A stretch of 14,300 bases of DNA from CAZJNX01 sp964547415 (GTDB taxonomy: Bacteria > Pseudomonadota > Alphaproteobacteria > Rhizobiales > Amorphaceae). The stretch covers positions 1 through 14,300 of the forward strand of contig CAZJNX010000124.1 of the NCBI GenBank assembly GCA_964547415.1, written 5' to 3'. Position 1 is the stretch's first letter. Every line of letters starts with the position of its first letter. The translations under genes were made by a program, and so were the position numbers. The notes under the pieces are model-generated. The model searched no databases. It saw only the letters and a list, made by a program, of their open reading frames with translations, and was not told the origin of the DNA. This document shows positions 7,846 through 14,300 of this stretch, one piece after another.

Positions 7846-10800
7846 TCCCCTACGCGGAAAAGCGCCGCAGCCTCGCCCGGCGGACGGACGCCACGGCCCC
7901 GCCGGCCGAGGCGACGCAGCCGGACGCGGAGGCGGCGGTCCTCGACATCCTCGCGAAGACCCTCGGCGTGCCGGCGGCGAAGCTGTCGGCGCAGACGCCC
8001 TTCGCCGAGCTCGGCCTCAACTCGCTCCTCGGCGTGCGCTTCCTCGACGCCGTCAACCGCGCCTTCGGGCTGAAGCTGGGCGTCGAGGCCCTGTTCGCCC
8101 ACGGGTCGGTGGCCGCGCTCGCCGCCCACGTCGCTCCCCTCGCGCCGGCGCCGGCCACCCCCGCGCCGGCGCCGACCCCGGAGGCCGCCGCGGGGGACGT
8201 GGCCGTCATCGGGATGGCCGGGCGCTTCGCCGGGGCGGCGGACGTGGAGGCGTTCTGGCGGGCGCTCGTGGACGGCCGCTCCCTCGTCCACGAGGTGCCG
8301 CCGGAGCGCTGGCGGGCGGACGTCTTCCACGACCCGCGGCCGGGCCGTCCGGACCGGACGGTCAGCAAGTGGGCGGGCTTCCTCGACCGGATCGACGCCT
8401 TCGACGCCGCCTTCTTCAACATCTCCCCGCGGGAGGCGGCGGCGATGGACCCCGCCCACCGCCTCATGCTGGAGGAGGGGTGGCGCGCCTTCGAGGACGC
8501 GGGCTACCCGGCGGAGCGGCTGAAGGGGGCGAAGGTCGGCGTCTACGTCGGCGCGGCGGGCTCGGGCTACGAGGCGCTCCTCGACCCGGCGTCGAAGGCG
8601 GCCGAGGCCTACGGGCTCACCGGCAACCTCTCCTCCATGGTCGCCTCCCGGATCGCCTACTTCCTCGACCTCACCGGCCCGGCGCTGGTGGTGGACACGG
8701 CCTGCTCGGCCTCCCTCGTCGCCCTCGACCTCGCGGTCCGGGCGATCCGGGCGGGCGAGGTGGAGATGGCACTCGTGGGCGGCGTCGCCCTCTTCCTCGA
8801 CGAGAAACCCTTTCTCGCCATGACCCGGACGGGAATGCTCTCGCCGTCCGGGCGCTGCCGCACCTTCGACGCCGCGGCCGACGGGATCGCGGTGGGCGAG
8901 GCGGCGGCGGCCGTCGTCCTGAAGCCGCTCGCCCGGGCGCTCGCCGACGGGGACCGGATCGACGCCGTGATCAAGGGGACCGGCACCAACCAGGACGGGC
9001 GCAGCAACGGCATCACCGCCCCCAATCCGGACGCCCAGGCAGCGCTCCTGTCGGCGGTCTGGCGCGAGGCGGGGATCGACCCGGCGACGATCGGCCACGT
9101 GGAGGCCCACGGCACCGGCACCCCCCTCGGCGACCCGGTGGAGGTGGCCGCCCTCAGGACCGCCCTCGGGAACCGGGGGGGCGCCGGCCCGTGCGCCATC
9201 GGGGCCGTCAAGACCAACATCGGCCACACGGCGGAGGCGGCCGGGATCGCCGGCGTCGTCAAGACCGTGCTGTCGCTGAGGGAGCGGACGCTCGCCCCGT
9301 CGATCGGGTTCGAGCGGGCGAACCCCCGGATCGACTTCGCCGACGCCCTCCAGGTGGTGACGACGCCCCGGCCCTTCGCGCCCCCGGCGGCGGGCGGGCC
9401 TCGCCGGGCGACCGTGAGCGCCTTCGGCCTCAGCGGCACCAACGCCCACGCGGTGCTTGAGGAGCCCCCGCCCCGGCCCGCGCCCGCGCCCGCGTCTGGG
9501 CCGCAGCTCCTCCTCCTGTCCGCCCGCACCCCCGGCGCCCTCGAGCGGCGTGCCGCCGCCCTCGCGGACTTCCTGCAGACCCCGCGCGAGGGCGCGGGGC
9601 TGGCCGACGTGGCGGCGACCCTCGCCCTCGGCCGCACCCATTTCGAGCACCGCCTCGCCCTCGTCGCCGCCGATCCGGCCGACGCCGCCGCGCGCCTCGC
9701 CGCGGGGGAGGGGCTTCGCGGCGTCGCCGGCGAGGGCCATCCCGCAGCGGGTGAGGACCTCGACGCGCTCGCCGCCCGCTACGTCGCCGGCGAGCGGCCG
9801 GACTGGCCGCACCTTTGGCCCGGGGCGCGGCGCAACGTGTCGCTCCCGGTCTACCCGTTCGAGCCGACGGTCCACTGGGCCGCCCGCCGCCCGTGCGCCG
9901 CCCCGCCGGCGGACCACCCCTTCGCCGACCCGGCCGAGCCGGACCGGGTGGTCCGCCGCTTCGTCCCGACCGACCCGGTGGTGCGGGACCACGTGGTCGC
10001 CGGTGCCCACGTCGTCCACGCCGCGGTCTTCCTCGAGATGGCTCGCCTCGCGGGCGCGCGCCGGCAGGGCCGGGCGCCGACGGCGCTCGCGGACGTCGCC
10101 TGGGAGCGGACGGTCGCCGTCCCGCCGGAGGGCATCGACCTCGCCGTCGCGGCGGAGGCGGCGGGCGAGGCGGTCGCCCTCACGCTCCTGGCGGGCACGC
10201 CGGGGGAGCCGGCGGCGCGGGCCCGGGCGCTCTTCGACGCACGGCACGCGGTTCCGCCGGTGGACGTGGAGGCCCTGCAGCGGGCCGCCGACCAGCACCT
10301 GACCCGGGACGACCTCGCCGCCCTCGACCGGGGCGCGGTCGTCCTCGGCGAGACCTTCGCCGGCCTCGACGCCCTGTGGATCGGACCCGACGCGGCGCTC
10401 GGCCGCGTCGAGGCGCCGTCGGCGGGGGAGGGGTGCGTCCTGCCGCCCCGCCTGATGGACGCGGCGATCCAGACCGGCGCGGCGCTCCTCGCCCGGGGCG
10501 ACGGCCCGGCGCTCCGCCTGCGCTATCCGGCCACCTGCGCGGCCATCGAGATCCTGGCGCCGGTCCCGCCCTCGCCCTCTTTCGTCCTCGCCCGGCCGGC
10601 GGGGTCCGACCGGGTGGACCTCACCATCGCCGACGCGGCGGGAACGCCCCTCGTGTGCTGGTCCGGCTTCGAGATGCGCCCGGCGGCCGCGCGCCCCGCC
10701 ACCGCCCCGTCCGTCGCGCCCGCCACCTTCCGCCCCGCCTGGCTCCGCCGCCCGGCGGGGGACGAGGAGGCACGGGCGCCGGACGCCGTCATCGGCGATC

Positions 10801-13800
10801 GGCGGTTCGTGGAGGCCCTCGGCCGTCCGAACGCCCCGTCCGCGCCTGCCGAACCGGAGGCGGTGGAACGGCTCGCGGCGGGGCTCCGCGAGGGGGCGCA
10901 CGTCGTCTTCGCCGACACCGGCACCGGGGCGAGCATCGCCCTCCTGCGCCTCGTGAAGTGCCTCGCCTCCCGCGGCCTCGACGCCGCGCCGGTGGAGCTG
11001 CGGGTCGTCACGGCGAACGTCCACCGGGTCACCGGCGCGGAGAGCGCGTTCCACCCGCTGGCCGCGACGACCGAGGGGCTCGCCAAGGCGGTCGGGCGCG
11101 AGTTCCCGGCCTGGCGAGTCGTCGTCGTCGACGTGGACCGGTGCGAGCTCGACCGGGACCTCGGCCGGCGCATCCTCGGCGTCGCGCCGGCGGCGAGCGG
11201 CGAGCCGGTGGTGCTGCGCGGCGGCGAGCGGTTCGAGCGCATCCTCGAGCCGGTCGAGGCGCTCTCGGAGGGGGGCGGCCTCGCCCCGGGCGGCGTCCAC
11301 CTCGTCGTGGGCGGGACGGGCCGCGTCGGCCGCGAGGTGGCGCGCCATCTCGCCCGGGTTCACCGCGCGCGCCTCGCTCTCGTGGGGCGGCAGCCCCCGG
11401 ACGGGGAGCGGGAGGCCTTCCTCGCCGAGCTCGTGGCGCTCGGGGCGCCCGACGCCTCCTACCACGCGGCCGACGTGACGGTGCCGGGCGCCCTCGCCGC
11501 CGCGGTTGACGAGGCGCGGGCGCGGCACGGGACGATCGACGGCGCGGTGCAGGCGGTGGTGGACCCGCTGTTCGGCCGGCTCGACCGGACGGACGAGGCC
11601 GCCTTCGCCGCCGCCCTGGCGCCCAAGGTGGCCGGCCTCGAGGCGCTGGCGGCGGCGACAGCGGGTCTCGATCTCGCCTATCTCGCCGTCTTCTCCTCCA
11701 TCGGCGCCTATGCGGGCTTTCCCGGCAACGTGGGCCAGGCGAGCTACTGTGCGGCCTGCTCGTTCGAGGCCGCCTTCGCCGAGGCGATGGCGGCACGGGG
11801 GCGTCCGGTCCACCTCGTCCAGTGGGGCCTCTGGGAGAACGAGGCGTTCGCCGGCGAGGGCCTCGAACGCCTGCGCCGCCAGGGGACCCACCCCATGGAT
11901 CCGGCGGCGGCCGTCGAAGCCTTCGGGCGGATCGTGGCGGGCCCGCCGCGACACCTCGTCCACGCCAGCCTGTCGGAGCCCGTGTGGCGGGCGATGGGTG
12001 CCCTCGCCCGGCCGGGCGAGACGTTCGCCGCCGCCGCCCGCGCCCTCGCGGACCGCGCCGGCCAGGCGGAGGCGGCCGACACGGACCTCCACCACGCGGT
12101 CGACGCCCACGCCCGCGCCCTCCTCGCGCGGACGCTCGCCGGGCGCGGCCTGCCGGTGCCGGGCGCGGGCGGCACGGCGGAGGGGCTGCGCGCCGCCCTC
12201 GCCGTCCTGCCCCGCCACGGGCGGCTGTTCGCGGCCGTCCTCGACATGCTGGCCCGGCCGGCGGGCGAGGCGCCGTCGCGCGAGGCGCTGATCGCCCGCG
12301 CGCCGAGCCTCGAGGCGCCGTTCGACCTCCTCGAGACCTGCGTCGCGGCCCTGCCGGACGTCCTCGGCGGGGAGCGGGAGGCGACCGACGTCCTCTTCCC
12401 CGGCGGGTCGATGGAGCGGGTGGAGGCGATCTACCGCGACCAGCCGGTGCTCGCCGCCTGCAACGCGATGGTGGCCGCCGCCGCCCGGGCGGCCCGGCCG
12501 GCGCGAATCCTGGAGGTGGGCGCGGGCACCGGCGCCACCGCCGACGCGATCCTCGCCGCGCTGGATGGCGCGACGGCGGAATACGTCTACACGGACGTGT
12601 CGGCCGGCTTCGTGCGCCACGCGCGGCAGCGCCTGTCCGACCCGCGGCTGTCCTTCGCCGTCCTCGACATCGAGCGGGACCCGGCGGAGCAGGGCATCGA
12701 GGCGGAGAGCGTCGACCTCGTGGTGGCGACGAACGTCCTCCATGCCACCCGCGACATCGCCGAGACGCTCGAGAACGTCGCCCGGCTGCTGAGGCCCGGC
12801 GGCCTCGTCCTCGTCAACGAGATGACGGTGGCGGAAGACTTCGCCACCCTCACCTTCGGCCTCCTCGACGGCTGGTGGCGGGCGGACGACCCGGACCGGC
12901 GCCTCTCCCACGGCCCGCTCCTCGACGTCGCCCGCTGGCGGACGGCGCTGCGCCTTGCCGGCTTCGACCACGTCCACGCCGCGCCCGCGCCGGGCTTCCC
13001 GGACGCCGGGTCGAGCCCGCAGGCGGTGCTGCTGGCCGCGAAGGCGGAGGCGGCGGCCGCCGTCGCGCCGGCGCCGAGGGCCGCGGAGCCCGCACGCGCC
13101 GCGCCGGCGCGTGCGACGGCCGGCGCCGTGGAGGCGCTGGTGCGCGAGCGGGTGGCGGCGGGCCTGGACCTGTCGCCGGAGGCCATCGACCCTGAGACGC
13201 CGTTCGCCGACCTCGGCGTCGATTCCATCGTCGCCCCGCAGATCGCCGAGGACATCAACCGTGCGGCCGGGATCGCCCTGCGCTCCACCGACCTCTTCAA
13301 CTTCTCGACCGTGCGCAGCCTCGCGGCCCACGTCGCCGAGGCCTTCCCGGACGCGGCCCTGCCGGGAACCCCGCCGCCGCACGCCGCCCCCGCGCCCGTC
13401 CCGGCGACAGCGGCCCCGCCCGACGGTGCGGACGACGCCATCGCCATCGTCGGCATGGCCGGCCGCTTCCCGGACGCGGACGACGTGGCCGCCTTCTGGG
13501 ACAACATCCTCGCCGGCCGCTCCGCCGTGCGCGAGATCGACCGCTTCGACCTCGCCCCCTGGTACGACCCGGAGCCCGGCCGGCCGGGCAAGACCTACGC
13601 GAAATGGGCCGCCACCCTGGCGGACCACGACCGGTTCGACCCGCTCTTCTTCGCGATCTCGCCGGCCGAGGCGGAGGCCATGGACCCGCAGCAGCGGCTC
13701 CTCCTCGAGACGGCCTGGCACGCCCTCGAGAACGCGGGGCTGGTGCCGGCCGCCCTCGACGGGACCCGCTGCGGCGTCTTCGTCGGCGCCTCGGCCAATT

Positions 13801-14300
13801 CCTACCACGCGCCGGCCGCGCCCAGCCTCCAGTCCCTCGGCGGGTCCATGGCGATCCTGTCGGCGCGGCTGTCTTATTTCCTGAACCTGAAGGGGCCGAC
13901 CTTCCCGGTGGACACGGGCTGCTCGTCCTCCCTCGTCGCCCTCCACCTCGCCTGCCGCAGCCTCGCCTCGGGCGAGAGCGACGTAGCGCTCGCGGGCGGG
14001 GTGTCCTGCAACCTCCTGTCGCCGCCGATCTTCCTCTACCTCGCCGACGCGGGAATGGCCTCGCCGACGGGCGCCTGCCGAACCTTCGACGACGGCGCCG
14101 ACGGCTTCGCGCCCGGCGAGGGCGTCGGCGTCGTGGTCCTGAAGCGCCTCGCCGACGCGCGGGCGGACGGGGACCGGGTGCTCGCCCTCGTGCGGGGCAC
14201 CGGCATCAACCAGGACGGGCGGACGAGCGGCCTCACCGCGCCGAGCGCCACCTCCCAGGCCGAACTCCTGCGGGCCGTCTACCGGAAGGCGGGGATCGAC
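7842..14300 (+). CDS. Trans-AT PKS: ACP-KS-DH-KR-cMT-ACP-KS... (3' partial)
   Basis: The frame is open from the ATG at 7842 to the window end, 2153 residues so far. Domain order is a short N-terminal segment rich in Arg/Lys and then Ala (1-28), ACP2, KS3, a post-KS linker ending LPVYPF...VHW, dehydratase, ketoreductase, C-methyltransferase, ACP3 and KS4, which is cut before its HGTGT motif. No AT is present. The leading ACP has no KS before it in the same protein and follows directly on the methyltransferase at the end of gene B, so it most likely completes that module. The KS3-DH-KR-MT-ACP3 module is a common trans-AT order and would yield an alpha-methylated, dehydrated (unsaturated) unit passed to KS4. 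Translation is coupled to gene B through the ATGA overlap. Composition matches the neighbours and nothing suggests recent transfer. Confidence 0.95.
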   Translation, partial: MIPYAEKRRSLARRTDATAPPAEATQPDAEAAVLDILAKTLGVPAAKLSAQTPFAELGLNSLLGVRFLDAVNRAFGLKLGVEALFAHGSVAALAAHVAPLAPAPATPAPAPTPEAAAGDVAVIGMAGRFAGAADVEAFWRALVDGRSLVHEVPPERWRADVFHDPRPGRPDRTVSKWAGFLDRIDAFDAAFFNISPREAAAMDPAHRLMLEEGWRAFEDAGYPAERLKGAKVGVYVGAAGSGYEALLDPASKAAEAYGLTGNLSSMVASRIAYFLDLTGPALVVDTACSASLVALDLAVRAIRAGEVEMALVGGVALFLDEKPFLAMTRTGMLSPSGRCRTFDAAADGIAVGEAAAAVVLKPLARALADGDRIDAVIKGTGTNQDGRSNGITAPNPDAQAALLSAVWREAGIDPATIGHVEAHGTGTPLGDPVEVAALRTALGNRGGAGPCAIGAVKTNIGHTAEAAGIAGVVKTVLSLRERTLAPSIGFERANPRIDFADALQVVTTPRPFAPPAAGGPRRATVSAFGLSGTNAHAVLEEPPPRPAPAPASGPQLLLLSARTPGALERRAAALADFLQTPREGAGLADVAATLALGRTHFEHRLALVAADPADAAARLAAGEGLRGVAGEGHPAAGEDLDALAARYVAGERPDWPHLWPGARRNVSLPVYPFEPTVHWAARRPCAAPPADHPFADPAEPDRVVRRFVPTDPVVRDHVVAGAHVVHAAVFLEMARLAGARRQGRAPTALADVAWERTVAVPPEGIDLAVAAEAAGEAVALTLLAGTPGEPAARARALFDARHAVPPVDVEALQRAADQHLTRDDLAALDRGAVVLGETFAGLDALWIGPDAALGRVEAPSAGEGCVLPPRLMDAAIQTGAALLARGDGPALRLRYPATCAAIEILAPVPPSPSFVLARPAGSDRVDLTIADAAGTPLVCWSGFEMRPAAARPATAPSVAPATFRPAWLRRPAGDEEARAPDAVIGDRRFVEALGRPNAPSAPAEPEAVERLAAGLREGAHVVFADTGTGASIALLRLVKCLASRGLDAAPVELRVVTANVHRVTGAESAFHPLAATTEGLAKAVGREFPAWRVVVVDVDRCELDRDLGRRILGVAPAASGEPVVLRGGERFERILEPVEALSEGGGLAPGGVHLVVGGTGRVGREVARHLARVHRARLALVGRQPPDGEREAFLAELVALGAPDASYHAADVTVPGALAAAVDEARARHGTIDGAVQAVVDPLFGRLDRTDEAAFAAALAPKVAGLEALAAATAGLDLAYLAVFSSIGAYAGFPGNVGQASYCAACSFEAAFAEAMAARGRPVHLVQWGLWENEAFAGEGLERLRRQGTHPMDPAAAVEAFGRIVAGPPRHLVHASLSEPVWRAMGALARPGETFAAAARALADRAGQAEAADTDLHHAVDAHARALLARTLAGRGLPVPGAGGTAEGLRAALAVLPRHGRLFAAVLDMLARPAGEAPSREALIARAPSLEAPFDLLETCVAALPDVLGGEREATDVLFPGGSMERVEAIYRDQPVLAACNAMVAAAARAARPARILEVGAGTGATADAILAALDGATAEYVYTDVSAGFVRHARQRLSDPRLSFAVLDIERDPAEQGIEAESVDLVVATNVLHATRDIAETLENVARLLRPGGLVLVNEMTVAEDFATLTFGLLDGWWRADDPDRRLSHGPLLDVARWRTALRLAGFDHVHAAPAPGFPDAGSSPQAVLLAAKAEAAAAVAPAPRAAEPARAAPARATAGAVEALVRERVAAGLDLSPEAIDPETPFADLGVDSIVAPQIAEDINRAAGIALRSTDLFNFSTVRSLAAHVAEAFPDAALPGTPPPHAAPAPVPATAAPPDGADDAIAIVGMAGRFPDADDVAAFWDNILAGRSAVREIDRFDLAPWYDPEPGRPGKTYAKWAATLADHDRFDPLFFAISPAEAEAMDPQQRLLLETAWHALENAGLVPAALDGTRCGVFVGASANSYHAPAAPSLQSLGGSMAILSARLSYFLNLKGPTFPVDTGCSSSLVALHLACRSLASGESDVALAGGVSCNLLSPPIFLYLADAGMASPTGACRTFDDGADGFAPGEGVGVVVLKRLADARADGDRVLALVRGTGINQDGRTSGLTAPSATSQAELLRAVYRKAGID
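7926..8136 (+). other. Acyl carrier protein ACP2, carrier of the split gene B module
   Basis: Carrier motif ELGLNSLLGVRFLDAVN with the phosphopantetheine Ser at codon 8022-8024. The Asp normally before this Ser is Asn (GLNS), a tolerated but less common variant. Its N-terminal position makes it the probable partner of KS2 and the methyltransferase of gene B. Confidence 0.88.
8196..9455 (+). other. Ketosynthase domain KS3
   Basis: An extending KS with all three catalytic residues: Cys in DTACSAS (8703-8705), His in EAHGTGT (9108-9110) and His in KTNIGHTAEAAG (9225-9227). It begins DVAVIGMAGRF and ends LSGTNAHAV. The roughly 430-base region after it (to about 9878) is the trans-AT post-KS linker and contains no GHSxG-type AT motif. 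Confidence 0.93.
9912..10680 (+). other. Dehydratase domain (variant active-site motif)
   Basis: A double-hotdog dehydratase that removes water from the beta-hydroxy intermediate. It starts DHPFADP. The catalytic His is residue 717 (9990-9992) in HVVAGAHVVH. This matches HxxxGxxxxP except that the Pro is His (residue 726, 10017-10019). The second-site Asp is present in MDAAIQ (Asp 10458-10460, Gln 10470-10472). Both catalytic residues are kept, so dehydration is plausible. Loss of the Pro is also, from memory, one mark of double-bond-shifting DH-like domains, but those usually lose the Asp too. Confidence 0.82.
10725..11990 (+). other. Ketoreductase domain of the KS3 module
   Basis: A structural subdomain starting TFRPAWL is followed by a catalytic Rossmann fold with GGTGRVG (11310-11330). 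Lys is in APKVAG (11625-11627), the Ser pair in FSSIG (11694-11699) and Tyr in ASYCAAC (11745-11747). Cys again replaces Asn at Tyr+4. The Ser-Tyr loop is three residues longer than usual (Tyr is 16 after the second Ser, not 13), and VQAVVDPL stands where VHAAGVLDD is usual, so there is no LDD motif. It is probably functional, with uncertain stereochemical type. Confidence 0.85.
12130..13060 (+). other. C-methyltransferase (cMT) domain
   Basis: SAM-binding motif ILEVGAGTGATADAIL (Glu codon 12513-12515), then NVLHATRDI (His 12741-12743), LRPGGLVLVNEMT (Glu 12819-12821) and FGLLDGWWRADDPDRRLS, the standard signature of PKS alpha-carbon methyltransferases. It lies between KR and ACP3, the usual place in trans-AT modules, and would add a methyl branch at the alpha carbon before reduction. 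Confidence 0.9.
13128..13350 (+). other. Acyl carrier protein ACP3
   Basis: Carrier motif DLGVDSIVAPQIAEDIN with the phosphopantetheine Ser at codon 13224-13226. It closes the KS3 module; an Ala/Pro linker of about 80 bases follows before KS4. Confidence 0.92.
13434..14300 (+). other. Ketosynthase domain KS4 (truncated by window end)
   Basis: It starts DAIAIVGMAGRFPDADD and has the YDPEPGRPGKTYAKW block and the active-site Cys in DTGCSSS (13920-13922). The window ends after GTGINQDGRTSG and before the two His motifs, so its activity cannot be judged. It would accept the methylated product of the KS3 module. Confidence 0.93.

Noticed and set aside
7764..13946. Very long open frame on the minus strand (about 2060 codons), with shorter ones at 3985-7638 and 872-4099
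   Set aside because: These lie opposite the PKS genes. Extreme G/C at third positions removes stop codons in the antisense frame; the predicted proteins are Arg/Gly/Asp-rich with no recognisable domain.

Overview
This window is the interior of a very GC-rich modular polyketide synthase (PKS) locus. It holds three genes on the + strand joined by 4-base ATGA stop/start overlaps: gene A (1-4063, 5' end outside the window), gene B (4060-7845, complete) and gene C (7842-14300, 3' end outside the window). No stretch is non-coding, and I see no promoter, terminator, RNA gene or mobile element. None of the three completed ketosynthase (KS) domains is followed by an acyltransferase (AT). Genes A and C instead carry the post-KS linker ending in an LPxYPF...(Y/H)W motif, and gene B carries a degenerate version. 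With KS-DH-KR-MT-ACP order, modules split across proteins and embedded tailoring domains, this marks a trans-AT PKS whose AT would be encoded elsewhere. Base composition (third codon positions almost all G or C) fits a high-GC bacterium; trans-AT systems favour a proteobacterium (an alphaproteobacterium or myxobacterium is possible) over an actinomycete, but the sequence does not settle the taxon.

Layout. Gene A: Ala/Pro-rich linker with a 99-bp tandem duplication (1-198), KS1, post-KS linker, ketoreductase KR1, carrier ACP1. A 10-N assembly gap at 1054-1063 lies inside KS1 and causes an apparent frameshift; removing 52 nt around it restores a normal KS. Gene B: N-terminal luciferase-like flavin monooxygenase (LLM), KS2, shortened linker, O-methyltransferase-like domain, no carrier. 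Gene C: ACP2 (apparently the missing carrier for gene B), KS3, linker, dehydratase, ketoreductase, C-methyltransferase, ACP3, then the first two thirds of KS4.

How they work together (inference from colinearity). KS1-KR1-ACP1 would leave a beta-hydroxy chain. The LLM-KS2-MT // ACP2 module, split across two proteins, would take it next. KS2 lacks the second catalytic His (Ser in NIGH) and has altered flanking motifs, so it probably transfers without extending, while the MT and LLM would methylate or oxygenate the chain. KS3-DH-KR-MT-ACP3 would then extend it and give an alpha-methylated, probably unsaturated unit, passed to KS4. The most unusual part is the oxygenation/methylation module in gene B: a luciferase-like monooxygenase fused directly in front of a degenerate KS.
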